Made by a program: the position numbers and the translations under genes
Part shown: positions 42,065 through 54,996 of the stretch, piece after piece
Numbering within the stretch: the stretch's first letter is position 1
Layout: every line of letters starts with the position of its first letter
Source of the DNA: Onchocerca volvulus
Lineage: Eukaryota > Nematoda > Chromadorea > Rhabditida > Onchocercidae
Length of the DNA: 64,000 bases
Reading direction: 5' to 3'
Assembly (NCBI GenBank): GCA_000499405.2
Contig: HG738139.1
Coordinates: 132,564 to 196,563 of the forward strand
Notes under the pieces: generated by a model
What the model was told of the DNA's origin: nothing
What the model saw: only the letters and a program-made list of their open reading frames with translations
The model's database searches: none

Positions 42065-44124
42065 TTATTCATTCGTAGCAGCTTGTTCAGGCCTCATTGC
42101 ATCCGGTACAGGTGGTGGAATTGATAGTGGATCAATGACAACGTCCTCGTCTTCTGAAATTAAAGTTGATATTAATAAAACCAGTGAAATAATTTGTAAA
42201 AAGAAAAATATATGCTATTTACTGAAGTGTCGAACTTGCGAATAAATTTTGTAATCTCTTGACTTCTGGAGAAAATAGGTCCTCAGTATCATCATAATCT
42301 TCAAATGAAATGATCACTAAGGCTACAATATTTGTTCGTAACTGTTCCTCCCCAAAATAAATTCTTTCTTCTAATGGGAACTATGGTAAAAAATAATTAT
42401 TGCGAAAGAGACAATTCCTGTTTGAAGAAAAAATTTATTTTAGGGGAAACACTTATATTAATTATAATTTTTAGATTTTTTCGACATTCCCAACCGAAAG
42501 AAATGGAAACTTTAATGAGGAAGAATTCGTCATTTGGTAGCACTTCGTATTCATAAAGCGATAAGCTCTTCTTGTTCTATTCTTTGCATTGGTTTCTCGC
42601 ATTTTGTTGACTAAATTTTTGAATTCTTATCACCGTTGATTTCTAGAGGATCCGTTTCCGGATAACTTCTTCAATTAGTAGTTGATCCCGAATTGCTTCT
42701 TCGTCAACTTCTTTTGATCTATTTTCGGATACTTCTTCAATTATTTTTAAATGTAGTTCATCCCGAATTATTTCACTGAATGTTCGTTTTGATCGACTCC
42801 TCCTTGAATCTTCTTTGGAAGTTTCTTGAGAGTTCTGTTCGATCTGATTGTTCCATTTAACATTTAATGCTGATTCTGATCGAAGGATGATATCAATCTC
42901 ACCTCCCGCACCATTTTGTCGCGAAAGTTTTTTAATTATGTCTGTTGCGACAAAGTCGAATCCTATTTGAGGAAAGAATTTATTAGCAAAGAAACGTTAT
43001 AAACAAAGAACTATTGAGAATATCCAAATAACTTTTTACTCGATATTCTTTCCTTTGTCACTTGTAGAGAAGAACACTGCTCTTTGACTGTCCGCCTGCC
43101 ACGTAACTTCGAACTTCTGCTGTTGCTACTGGACTACAAACAGAACTGACCATGTCCCAGAATCCGAACCCTATATATCCTTTCGGGGCTCTTCCTGATT
43201 TATAGTTCATCGCCTCATGACTGGTCAACCTCGCTTTGTTTAGCTGTTGATCGGAGCATTTTGGCGGGAAACATGTTTATCCCTTTGTTTATTGTTTTGG
43301 TGGCAAGCATATTTACCGACTTATTGATGCATTTGAAACTACGCGCCTCTTGAACTTTAATACTCTTTATTTATATTAATTATAATTTTCGGATTTTACA
43401 CTATATTTAAGTATCAAAATAAAACAAAGGATTAAAGTCAATTAGTGGAAATTGCTTTCTCCTTTGATTTTTCTAGTTTTTAAAACAAAAAATCTCGGTT
43501 CGCTGTCTTATCAGTAAATTATTTATTAAGGAAAATTGGCCAGTAGAGCCAGAATCGTAACAAAAATCTCTACAAACCTGAACAATGTGAAATTTTTCTT
43601 AAATTCTTAAAATTTTACAAATTCGGTAATCTTGCTGTCTTCTTGGAAAAAAAAAATTTTTTTTCGAAAATATTCCTATTTGACTATAAGAATTCCTACA
43701 GAAAGTTTGACACGAGACACTTTGAAAACTAGAAAAAAAAAAAACTTTTTTTTCATATTATTCTGTGCTTACCGTTAGCAAAAACAAGTGCTAGAGGTGC
43801 CGGTGCTTGAGCACGAGAATTCTGAGGAGTATAACCACACTCGGAAAGAGTTTGACGATCCTCAATTGTCTGCCAGTATCCATCTTCATTTTGTCTTTTC
43901 AAAATTTGCTTATTAATTGGTACCTAAAAAAAAAAAATTAAGCAGAACCTTTTATTAAAATTTTCGTGCATAAAAGATTCTGAAACCTAAATAACCAAAC
44001 CGAAGTAGGATACGCTTACCTTTAGGATACCTTCAACGATTTTTTTAAGTTCCAAAACTGTTGCATTCTCTTTGACATCGCAAAAAATATGTGTTTTATG
44101 ACGTAATATTTCGAAAAAGAGTTC
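42065..44124 (-). CDS. ELOB: Elongin B (first codon exon not found)
   Basis: Ubiquitin-like subunit of Elongin BC, adaptor in CUL2/CUL5 ubiquitin ligases and Elongin. Three exons: 44124-44020, 43923-43773 and 42153-42065, giving 114 codons plus the missing Met. Blocks: [20 protein letters not shown] then [11 protein letters not shown] (beta1-beta2-alpha1), ILKRQ...[19 protein letters not shown] [11 protein letters not shown], and the C-terminal tail [15 protein letters not shown], matching the human PPELPDVMKP. The first visible exon starts at the codon after the expected Met, directly behind TTTCCAG, so an upstream exon contributing only ATG or a few bases is required; I could not place it. 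The last intron (43772-42154) is 1.6 kb and contains other phase-compatible coding exons and a dispersed repeat. Confidence 0.88.
42219..42962 (-). CDS. Unrecognised exons inside the last intron of elongin B
   Basis: Same strand as elongin B. Exon A 42962-42667 (or to a TAG at 42643) encodes [18 protein letters not shown] then [18 protein letters not shown] and a charged region ([16 protein letters not shown]). Exon B 42576-42495 encodes [20 protein letters not shown]. Exon C 42370-42219 encodes [19 protein letters not shown] and [20 protein letters not shown] and ends TAA. Exons B and C join cleanly in phase; the A-B junction uses a weak GTTATC donor. Exon A starts in the same phase (one carried base) as the real elongin B last exon, and no start codon for it is visible. 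It is either an alternative 3' end of elongin B, a nested gene with a missed first exon, or a decayed gene. I recognise no family. Confidence 0.5.
43030..43400. repeat. Dispersed repeat, longest copy
   Basis: This segment is less AT-rich than its surroundings and shares several blocks in the same order with 9870-10065 in Helitron copy 1 (AGAGAAGAA, CTGTTGCT, GAATCC-GAAC, GGAGCATTTTGG/GGAGCATTTGGG, TTTGAAACTA-GCGC-CTTGA). Its right end (CTTGAACTTTAATACTC, then TTTATATTAATTATAATTTT) also matches 15290-15336. I see no coding capacity or target-site duplication. Confidence 0.65.
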
Positions 44125-45889
44125 CTGGAAATCTCACATAAATAAAATACATTACAACAAATTTTCCCATTCATTTTCAAATCTTGCTCAACCAAATGTC
44201 ATAAGAAAAACGGAGAGAGAAAGAGAAAGTATGTAGTGAGAGATTATTTAATAATTTAATAAAACTTAGATTTTTGGAAAAACTTTAATATAGCTAAGTA
44301 ATAAAAAATTAAGATAAACTGGACGGTTTATGACAAGGTGAAATATTCGGTCAAAAATTAACATGAAGATGGTTCCTATGGAAAACTCTAATCACGAAAA
44401 AAAAAAAACTAAAGAGCAAAGAACAAAAAATCGAACCATTTTGCTGCTATCCATAGAAGTGGATATTTGATTAGACGTTGTACATTACCCAACAAAGCAT
44501 GCAAAGGAAATCAAAAAGTGAATCCTGCAACTGAATAAATACGGCTTAGGCATGATTAAACGGAGCGATCTCAGTTGTTAGTTTCGTCAATTTTCCTGGA
44601 TTTTAATGAGATACAAGACTGCGTAAACTATGGATTCTCATGTTTTCTCAACATTTTTTTATTATCTACACAACATATCACTGCAAATGCTTTATTCTAA
44701 TGCACTAGAATTAAAAAAAAAAGAATTCTCCGTCCGGACCAATGTTTCAGAATGTTCACTGAAATGGATACTAGAACAACAGGTATCAGATTAAAACCAT
44801 TTTATCAAAAATTTCTGAATTTTTAATACTAGTGAACCATACACAAATGACATAAATCAATATCTACCAGAATCATTATAAGCTTCGATCATCCAACCCA
44901 GAGACTGTTAACTTCGTTTTGTTAACTTCTTATACATTTCTTCTGGTTTCACAAAGTCAATAAGTTCTAACAGATCAATCAGTATTTCTATAATCTAACA
45001 TCACAAGTTCAACCTTGTTGCTAATTCCCTTAATTAAAACATTTTTTATGGCGCGACATGCAAGAAAAAATGAAATATACTTCTATAAATTAACCTTCTC
45101 TGATGTCATACACTTAAATTTTTGAATGCAGTGTAAGCCTAAGCGATGAAAGTGGAGAAATTATAAACAAAAATATTAATTTGCAGTGTTCCAAAAACAC
45201 AAGACAAAATTTTCAAAATTGAAGAACAATTATTTCAAATTTTATTAAATCAAAATTAGCTATAAAACATTCACATTTTACATACAGACAAAGGGAAACA
45301 ATAATTAAATATGGAGTTTCGAATTTAAAAATTTTAACAATAAATAGATGCTCAAAAATCATTAACCACGAAAAATCTTCTATAAGCAGCAAAGAAAACT
45401 TTGAATCTGCTTTGCTGGAACTAAAAAATTTTTTTGGTTTAAAAAGACTAGCAACAGTCAATCCTATTCAAAATTTGAAATCATTAATAATATACTTAAT
45501 ATATAAAGATAAAAGCATTTATTTGTAAAATACAAATATAAATTTTAAAAAAAAATACAGAATCAAGTGAAATCTTTTTCCCGTTTATGAGGATACTTTT
45601 CAATACAATTTCTCCAAAAAAATCAAAGGCACAGGAAAAAAAATTATCGGTGAAATAACTTTTAAATGCATAAAACTATTATACTGGTCAAATGATCAAA
45701 AAAATGCATTTTAGATAGTAAAAATTTTGAGGAAATTTAAAAGAGAAAGCGTTCATAATCCTGCACAGTATCCGGGTTATTACCGATAAGATCGCGCGTC
45801 AGCGAGCGTACAGAAGACAAAGAAAGAATCAATATTGATTGAGGAAGAAATGTAATGTGTCAATTAATGCATTCACAATGGCCTCATAC
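44125..45889. other. Spacer between DENR and the visible elongin B exons
   Basis: AT-rich and apparently noncoding. It should contain the 5' exon with the elongin B start codon, but none of the ATG-GT candidates (for example near 44448 and 44836 on the minus strand) has support beyond the dinucleotide. Confidence 0.5.
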
Positions 45890-47535
45890 TTAACGTTTTT
45901 GATCACCAAGATCTTCAATTAAATGCGAATCAATAAACGGCCATTTTGTTCCTATTATCTCTAATATTTCATCTTTTACATCACCTTGTACCACTATTTC
46001 ATCGGTTGCAGTTACGGATGAACCACATGCAAAATGTCCAGCAAACAGTTTAGCGGTAGATTTTAAATCCACATCTGCAAATGACAGCCTTAAAAAAATT
46101 AATTTAAAGTTAATATTTCCGTAACAACTGGATTTAACATGCATGATCTAAAAGATAACGCGCAAAAAGATCGCAGATGTAAATTTCAAGAATACACGAG
46201 CAAAATCATACATGTATGACAGAAACAGCAAATGAAATTGAAATATCTCAAAACTTGCGAATGCAATTCTAGAAAAAAAATTTTTTCAATGAAATGCGAA
46301 AAATAGGGATCAAAATGTTAGCTAATCCCGAGACTCCTTTAATCCTCTCTCTCACATTAGTTCTCCAAGAAATTTTCATTTTTATGATATAACCCACTCG
46401 ATCAAGACTACTAAGCAGAAAATGAAATTATTTCTTGCTATGTTAACCATATTTGTAACTAAAGAACTGAAAGCTGTAATAAGGTCTGAAATGTAAACAA
46501 AGAACTGAAAATATCACCAAACGAAGCTAGTCCTTTGATCACTGTAACGAATTTGTTTTTTCCACGAGCTACACGTTGTAATGTAACTTTCATTGTCATA
46601 TTCTTTTTTACAGCTGCTTGTTTTTCGCTTACAACCTTGGAACCCTAAAAACAAGTTTTGATTATCGAAATCTCGATTTTGGAATCTTTATGGAGGCATA
46701 TTTCGAACTCTGTTAGAATGCTTTAATTTTAAATTTTCAAATCTAACCTTTTTCTGATCAAAAATATTACAATGCAAAAACACATCTGAACGCTTGAATC
46801 ATCTCTACATAACTCTAACTTCATGATAGTCCATTAATGCTTCTTTCCTAAGTCATCTTAACATATCTCTATAGATACACAAAGAAACAGCATGACAGAA
46901 AGCTAAATATGACTAAGCAATTGACTACCCATACGTTCATGAGGTCAATCATTTAGTTTAATTTATTCACTAGTCGGTCATCAAAAAAAAGTAAAGTAAT
47001 GAACTTGCCCACTTTTAAGGATAGAAATAGTCCGCAATACCGATGTAAAAAACTACAGTCATAGAATCCAAGCATCCATTTATTTTTTAGTGGAGTGATA
47101 ATATGATACAAGATATTATTTTTGATGAATTTATCTTTCTTCTCGCAAGAAAATTTTACGCCATACCCCTCAATGTGACGAAATATCTACCTTACCACCG
47201 CGTTTCTGATGTTTTTTTTCAGCATCTATTGACTCTTTCCAATTCCCCAAATTCAATTTTTCGAATTCAGACGGTAAGTTAGTTTCTAACCAATTTAAGC
47301 ATTTATCAGTCATTCCACTATACTCGCAGTATTCAAGCGGCATACTGCATACTGAAAAGAAAAAATTGCAATATTTTCTTACTAAAGTTAAATTTAAATT
47401 CCCGATTCATGAAATAGCATTAAATTTAAAATTCTTACTATTTTAGGAAAATAAAAAACAACCTCCACAATACTGCACTTGGAGAGGATATTTCACAGAT
47501 ACTGCATCTGCTGCATCTCCTTCGTCATCGGCCAT
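45890..47535 (-). CDS. DENR: Density-regulated protein DENR (SUI1 domain)
   Basis: Partner of MCTS1 in 40S recycling and translation re-initiation. Four exons: 47535-47463, 47351-47191, 46644-46518 and 46074-45890, giving 181 aa (human 198). The N-terminal zinc-ribbon-like segment has YPLQVQYCGVCSMPLEYCEY, with the Cys pairs seen in the family. A Lys-rich linker (KKHQKRGGK) follows, then the SUI1/eIF1-like domain with VTLQRVARGKNKFVTVIKGL, DLKSTAKLFAGHFACGSSVT, EIVVQGDVKDEI and C-terminal IEDLGDQKR. Phases close exactly across all introns. A probable SL acceptor (TTTGCAG at 47548-47547) lies 11 bases before the ATG. Confidence 0.95.
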
Positions 47536-47548
47536 CCCTACAGAATCT

Positions 47549-49184
47549 GCAAACCAAATTAAAGTCCAAATCCTAGAAATCCTATCAGCACAAGCATCCC
47601 TTAATATAAAAAAAAAGCTCGCTACAAACATACACAAGTCGTTACTCATTCAAAGTTTTGCATTGCCACCTCTATTAAGAAGAAAGAGAATGTTTGAAAG
47701 TTATGAGGAATAGTTTGAAAATGGTAGAAAGAGAAAGTCCTTACTCTGATCCGTATCTAAATCAAAAATTAAATACAACTGAAAAAAAAAAAAACAATCT
47801 GAAATTCAAATCCGACCCAACTTCTAAAGACGCAAGAACCACTAATGAAATCCAGTGCAGAAACAAAACAGATAACTTTATTTTGTTTCTTAAATCTTGA
47901 AGTGAAAATTCAGTAACTAGAAATTGATTAAAATGGAATACCACGAAATATATGCCACATCGAAGTACCAAACTTCTTGCAATGTATACTTCCTGTCAAT
48001 GATGCCAATTTTTTACGCTTTTTTCAAAGCTTTAAAAATTATCAATGCGCTATCACAGTATAAGCATATCACGGATTTGGTAGTATTCAATACTTGATAA
48101 TTATCAATGTACAATAATCTAAGAAATACATTTAGAAAAATGGAACTATTGATTGGTTTTTTCCATATTTATGTATCATATCTCTTATTTGAAGTTCGAA
48201 TAAAAATGAAATTTCAAAAAATCAATCGACTGGCACTTTTCAAGCATTTTATATTTTGAGCATTTGAAAAAAAAAAATTTTTAAAAATAAAAAATAAAAA
48301 AACTCTCTTCATATATCACTTTGGAAAAAAAAATACATATATATAATCAAATATTATGACAAGTTAACAATCAACATTAACAGCATTTATGAAAAATGCA
48401 ACAAATAAGTGCTGCATTTCTCAGGAGAGTCTTATCCAAATATTATGAAATCTACCACAACGACAAAAACGTAACAGTTATTGCAGATACCGATGTTGAA
48501 ACTAAGGTAATAGCGGATAAGAAATCCAGAATTCCAGGTTTCATTTCATTAAGCTATTACCATAGCTTAGAAATATGCAAAATTTACAGAATATGCAGAA
48601 ACTAATCATTCAATAAATCTGAATTCTGACATATAAAAGCAAATTTAAATTTTAATGTGCAGTTAATATTTTGGAAGAAATTTTGAGAATTTTGGAATCC
48701 TTTCTCCAATATTCAGTAAGTTATGAACAATGTTTTTGTCTTTAGCTTTTTTTGCTGAAATGGTTACTGTTACTGATTGATGATAGAACTTTTTACCACT
48801 GAGTAAAAAATTCTATTGTCAATCAAGTACCAATACCACCACTTTTATAATCAAATCAACAATTATACTAAATTAAAAAACTCCATAAATGAAGGGAAAA
48901 ACACAGATATCTAATATCCAAAAGCACAAAATATACAATTTACAAATAAATATATCTTTTATATTTTCTGATTTACTTGGAGTAACCAAATATATTTATT
49001 TAATATATTAAATCAAGCGATTTATTCTCATGAAAAAATCGGGAAAACTAAAATAGCTGTAAAAAAATAAAATTCTGACAAAGGAAAATCGATAAAAGAA
49101 AACAAGGTCTACGAAATAATTCATGAAAAAAATATTTCACAGAACCAAGTAAAATGTAAAACGCCTAAATTTTATAATATAAAA
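47549..49184. other. Spacer between GALNT and DENR
   Basis: No gene seen. Several A/T homopolymer runs (for example near 48268-48300) and TA-rich sequence. Short open frames in both strands lack splice-linked neighbours or known motifs. Confidence 0.55.
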
Positions 49185-52100
49185 TTACAGATTACTTTTC
49201 AGAATTTCCCATTTTTGCGTATCCAGATCATTTATGCAACTGCGTGCAACGATATTATCATTATTTTTCAATCCCATCACATCCAAACAGAGATCCAAAT
49301 CTTCATTTTGCAATTTGCCATCCTAAAAAGCTTGAATTATTCGTTATTCATTATTCTGCAAACTTCTACACTGTAAGAATTTTAAGCATTGTTTTCAATA
49401 TCCTCTTTCATTTTCTTTTTCCTCTCATCTTCGTAAAAAATGTCTACCAGATGAAGACTCTAAAATAAAACTAATATAAAATATCTTATTTATAAATTGA
49501 GAGAAGAAATGAAACTTATGTCGAAAAATTCAATTATAAGAAAGAAACACTTTCAAAATCCATTTGTCGTCTTTTTCATCTTCCCCACAATACACTAATT
49601 GAACAATTGCTTTATTACCCACTATAGAGTTCCGATCAATTTTTGCGCAAGTTATTTCACGTCGCAGCTTCCCATCATTTGTCAAAGAAAATAGCTAAAC
49701 GTAAAAAGATTAACTGACTGACTTGCATATTTCAAGATACATCAAATATATCAAATTTTTGCAATACTCTGAAAAAGAATCAATTCCAGATTTTATCTAT
49801 ATCATTTATTTCCTGCAGTTGCAAATCTCATTATTGGGATTTATTATTATCACGATAACGCGATGATGCTCGGATATAGCCATATCAAGCACAAACTATC
49901 TCGTATCCATTAAGTCATAGTTACATCTGGAGGACCATTTTAGAGTTACTATTGTTGATTATTTGGCCTTAACTCGCTTCATAATTCGAAATCATTTCAA
50001 TCAACGATAGCCAAATCATCGCAGATTGAAGTAAATGATTAAAAGGCATTGCTATCAGTTTATAGGCCATCCAAGTACTTCTCATATAATCATTTCAACT
50101 GCATCTCAGAAATATTTGAAGTCCAAAAATTTCGGAAATTCTTTACAAAGCAATGAAAAGACTATATTTCAAAAGCTTCAAAATTTTTCCAAACTTTAAA
50201 ATATACTTGAGCCTCGCTTTTACCGTTTTGACAAGAAAAGACACCAAGAGATATATCCATCTTTTCATCTCGCTGCAGTGTATCCAAACAAAGTCCACTG
50301 GAAGGATTTCGCAGCTAAAATTAGCATTATCCAAAATTTCTATTATATAATGTAATAATGTAAACTGCTCTCAACAACAATTCCTTCCATACGTTATATT
50401 AAAACCACTGTATAATATTGGAAAATTTTCAGAATTAAATCTGAAGACTGATGAACAGTCTGTTTATATATATATATATTTATATATAAATTGAATGTTA
50501 GTTTTGCAAAAGCGCAATGTACCATTTGAATTTATTTATATCCCAAGAAAATAAATAATTTACCGCGCCAAATGCTACAACATTTTCATCCAAGACGAAT
50601 TTATTTTTTGCTATATTTTCCAAATACCATTTAAATGATTTGCATTTCAATTTTTCGCGCAAAGCTTTCCTTTCCGAGAGATCGCCAACGTCTTTCTCCT
50701 GTAAGGTAGAATCATCCCATACTGTGCATGAGATTGGTTAAAAATGACACATCCTGTTGAAATTCTGCTGAAATTAGTCAGTTTTTGCCAAATTTAATGC
50801 AATATTACGGATCCTTTTTTTTTTTTTTTTTTTTTTAAATCAACATATCTACTAGATCTGCAAATCTCCTTAGCTCGCTTTCGTACTACAACTATTCAGA
50901 TCAACCTCATTCTAATTCATCGTTATATCTCCGAAGTGGACAATGATGATTTCTGTATTGACCAAAGAGGATAACTTCTTCCTCTAATATAGAATAAAAT
51001 AGCAGGATCATATTATTTTACTTTGAGTTTTCGATATATATTATATTCAAGTTCGCTTCCAGAAAATTTCACGAATAACTAACTGCCCTTCATGACCGGA
51101 CTGGAGAAAAAAACTGAATTCTTTTCTTCAATTATTGCTTTTCCGTGAAACTTCGTAAAAAGTTTTCACACATAAAAGTTTGTTACAGAAAAGATATAAC
51201 TAAAAATACTTCAAATTTACTACAAGATGTAAGAATATTTTTGCGTACGATGTAACAACGATATAATAAAAATATCAGAAAAAATTAATTTGGAACTACT
51301 CAAAATTGCGGCACAACTTCTCGTATATAAGTCGTACCTTCAAATCTGACCGGTGAATATAATAAAATCTTTTGTAATCATCCATCCATACTTCGGCTAG
51401 TCTTTTTGAATTGGTACCATGCACATCCTTATTATTACCAGGTCCAGTCATGTTATAAGGATGACCAGCACGAAATATATGGCCAACATGTGAACAAGGA
51501 ATAAATTCAATACTTCCACCACACATCCACACCTAAGATGAGCAATAAGTAAATTGATGGATAATTTAATGGAATCCGTAAGGAATTTGAAACATTATTT
51601 ACTTATCTATGAAAGCATGCTTTTTCACTGTTACGACATTAAAAAAAATTTTTGAAAAATGACCCTGAATGATATTTCAAGATTTTCTCCACCCCATATA
51701 TCCATTTTAGGATCATATCCACCAATTTCGAAAAAATATGATCTATCTACGGCTAAAAGACCACCTGCCATAGTTGGAGACCTGAAAATATCATTTAATC
51801 ATAATAACTTAACATGTCGTTTAATCATAATAAATTCGCATGTCACTCAAAAAAAAAAAAAAAAGATTTTATAAAACTCATTTTACATCATATTGAGAAA
51901 TTATTACAAATATAAATATTAAGAAGATTAAAAACCTCAATCACTTGTTTCACACCAAAAAAGTTTACATTTTGAAAAGTGAGTAAATTCACGAACCTAA
52001 CTGGTTTCGTGGGATCAATATCACGATATTCTTTCGGCACAGGATCCCAACGGAAATGCAGACTCCACCAAAATCCACCAACATCCGTAACGCGATTATT

Positions 52101-54993
52101 ACCCGAATAAGCCAATGTTTCTGCTGATATATGATCAATTACAGGACAAAGAACAGCCGATCGATTATCTTTGATACGTGCTAACAATGGTTCTAACCTT
52201 AAAAAATAGTGCAACTCGAATTTTTAAGACAAATTTCGATCTCTTTCCACAATTACCATTATTCTGAATGAGAACTGAAAGAAGTCTAACTCTTCCAATT
52301 CGTTTCCGTCCGCCAATTTTTCATTTCTTCACAATTAATAAATACCTCAATCATTATTACATGAAGAAAATTTCCAGAATGTTGCATGTGCATTTTTTTC
52401 AGATGATTAAGCTAAGTAAAGAATAATGATAAAAAGCCCGATAAAATTAATGAAGCATAGCTGTTGAGAACATGCCACTGCATTTTAATCATTTAAATTA
52501 TATCCCAATCATAATAATTACATCGGAAATCTAGATAATATCATGATTTCAGTACAAACAAAAAGTTTTAATGAAATAAATACAATGAAAACGAATTTAC
52601 CATCCTTCTGATACTTCACAGTGAGAATCAAGAAATACCAATACATCACCAACTGCTTCTTTCGCACCCAATAATTTTGCCCGTATCAAGCCCAATCGTT
52701 TTCGTGCTCGTACCAAATGTACTTTATCGCCAAAGCGTTTAATGTATTCTTCTAATCTGTCCTTCAACTCATCTGAAATCAATACTAAGCTGTCATTCTT
52801 GTAATACTTTAGTCATGAGTGGTTAAACTGTTGTTAACTGTTACACAAAATTACACCAATATTAAATAATAAAATTTTAAGTGACTGAAATCCTATGCAA
52901 GCCAGAATTATTTCGCAAATTTAAGCCTTTTAAATTCCATGTAAAATCTGAGATATTTTATGCAAAAGCGAAGAAACAAAAAAAATTCTGCTTCTCATTA
53001 TGCACTATTTCTTCAGCTCAGCTATTTACCCAAAGACCCAAACTGTTAGAATTATGCTCACAGACAAAGCATAAATGAAAAATTATTTATAGATATATTT
53101 AAAAACCAATTATTTTGTTTAATTTGTCTCGCAAATATCATTACTTAATAATTTTTTTTTAACATGTTTCACAATAATGCAACGACAAGCAAGGTGTTAG
53201 AAAATAGAAAAGGTATTAATCTGCTACACCCAAACTTCTAGTTTGAATTTGGCAAGAAAAAACCGAACATTTGAATAAAAAGTGAACCTCTCTGACTAAA
53301 ATCATCAACTAGAATGATTTCCTGTAAAAATTTAAATGGTGTTCTATTGATTACGGAATGCACCGTTCGTAGCAAAGGTGACCATGCTTCATCAGTGAAA
53401 ATAATCACTACTGAAGCAACTGGTAAATTATCAGGATAATTGATTTCACGACACTGTTCGTGACGATGATCCGGCACACTTCGATCAAGTGATATCATAT
53501 CACTAAAATAAAGATTTACAGAATGCTAACAATGAGAAATATTAAAAGCAGCGATATTGGTGTACACATATTATCAGTATTATGTTACCACAGTTACCAC
53601 ATTAATTTAGCCTCAGTGAATAAGTAGTAACGATAATTTTATGATGATATCATAATATTCCGGTAAAAATGATTATTTGATTTTATTCTAGAATCTGACT
53701 AGTTCAACAAATAAAAGCGAGATAGGAATCGGTGCGAGAAAATTATTACATGTTTTCTGGTGACAAGAAAGTTCTAAAAATTATTTGAATGATTTAAAAG
53801 AATAGGTCCTCTTTGCCTCAAAAATTTCACCATGTTGGTTTGATAGGAACGTAATGGATCAAAATTAATTTTGAATATTCTGATACTCTAATAGAATTTC
53901 TCATATTAGGATTTTTATTCAAGTTCGATAACATAGTAATTCTTCATAAAAAAAAATTATGATTTTTGACATATATTTTATGAAAATGATATTCTAATTT
54001 ACAACACTGGCAGCGATATCAATATCAGTAGTAACTGTGATCATAAGTTCCGTTCAGCATCTTCAATAATTTCTAAGCAGTAATCTTTTAAAAAGTACAC
54101 TGTAATTTCACACAAGAATATTAATTTTTAAAGGATGCAGATATTACCATACAGAGAGCGATTTTTTGATTATTATTACTTCGTTAGCTTTGCATCAAAT
54201 AATTCTGTGATAATAATTTAATAATTCTGGCACTTTTTTTTTCAATATTTTAGACTTCTTCCAAAGTTATAAAGAATTTCTTCTAATTCAAAGAAATCAA
54301 TAATTTATCTTTCCAAATGAATAAATGTATATTACCTTGCAACCAAATTCATGAACCATTTTTTCATATCCGCTTTTCCCTGTATTTTCTGTTTTTCTGT
54401 CAAATATACACCACTACCATCTTCTCCAGGACCGGTACGTTTTTTCGAATAATCCGGTACTTCATGCAGCATGACATTGCGCGCTCGCTTTGTCAAGAAT
54501 TGAGAAAGGAAAAAAAAAAGGGGGGAAAAGAAAAATCGTAATCGTCAAAAGCAGAATATTTCAACCATAAAGAATGTCCAGTACTCAGAATACGACATCT
54601 TCCGTGATAAACTGTGTCTGATCACTAAGCACAGCGCATCTTCTGGTGATGACCAGAGTTATATTAGACTAATTACGGCAGTGAATTTCCCGATGACCAA
54701 AACTATGTCTGATCTTTCATTGCAATTTGCTGTTGGCCAACATGGTATGTCAAACGAAATGCTTAAGTCATAGATTAGGTAATGGCAATATTTGTTATCT
54801 GATTGATGTCTCTCTCTTAAACTTAGATTTAACGAAAATTAAATTTTTAAATGAAAATGCATACTTTCCGTGCAGGTAATTGAAACCGTAATGGATTATG
54901 TGCATAGAATGTTATGAAAAGGATGAACATCATAATAAAAATAATATTTAATAATACATTTGCTTTATAACGTGGAATAAAATATCGTATCAT
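49185..54993 (-). CDS. Polypeptide N-acetylgalactosaminyltransferase (GALNT family)
   Basis: Golgi enzyme that starts mucin-type O-glycosylation by moving GalNAc from UDP-GalNAc to Ser/Thr. Eleven exons: 54993-54865, 54487-54336, 53502-53288, 52772-52601, 52197-51997, 51781-51664, 51532-51338, 50698-50564, 50314-50207, 49694-49551 and 49322-49185, giving 568 aa. Type II topology: short basic cytosolic end and one membrane anchor (residues about 12-32). GT-A catalytic domain: [27 protein letters not shown], metal-binding DSH at residues 214-216 (LDSHCE), [18 protein letters not shown] from residue 319, CSHVGHIFR and [14 protein letters not shown]. The ricin-type lectin domain follows (GLCLDT, DLCLDV). 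In exon 2 the acceptor is weak (GACAAAG). The donor of exon 9 was set at CAA-GTATAT because the earlier AACG-GTAAAA breaks frame. A probable SL acceptor ends one base before the ATG. Confidence 0.94.
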
Positions 54994-54996
54994 ACT

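Noticed and set aside
48396..48605. Plus-strand frame of 69 codons between GALNT and DENR
   Set aside because: No homology, no neighbouring exons and AT-biased composition.
50207..50334. Plus- and minus-strand open frames overlapping GALNT exon 9
   Set aside because: They are other frames of the ricin-type lectin exon, whose correct frame gives [12 protein letters not shown].
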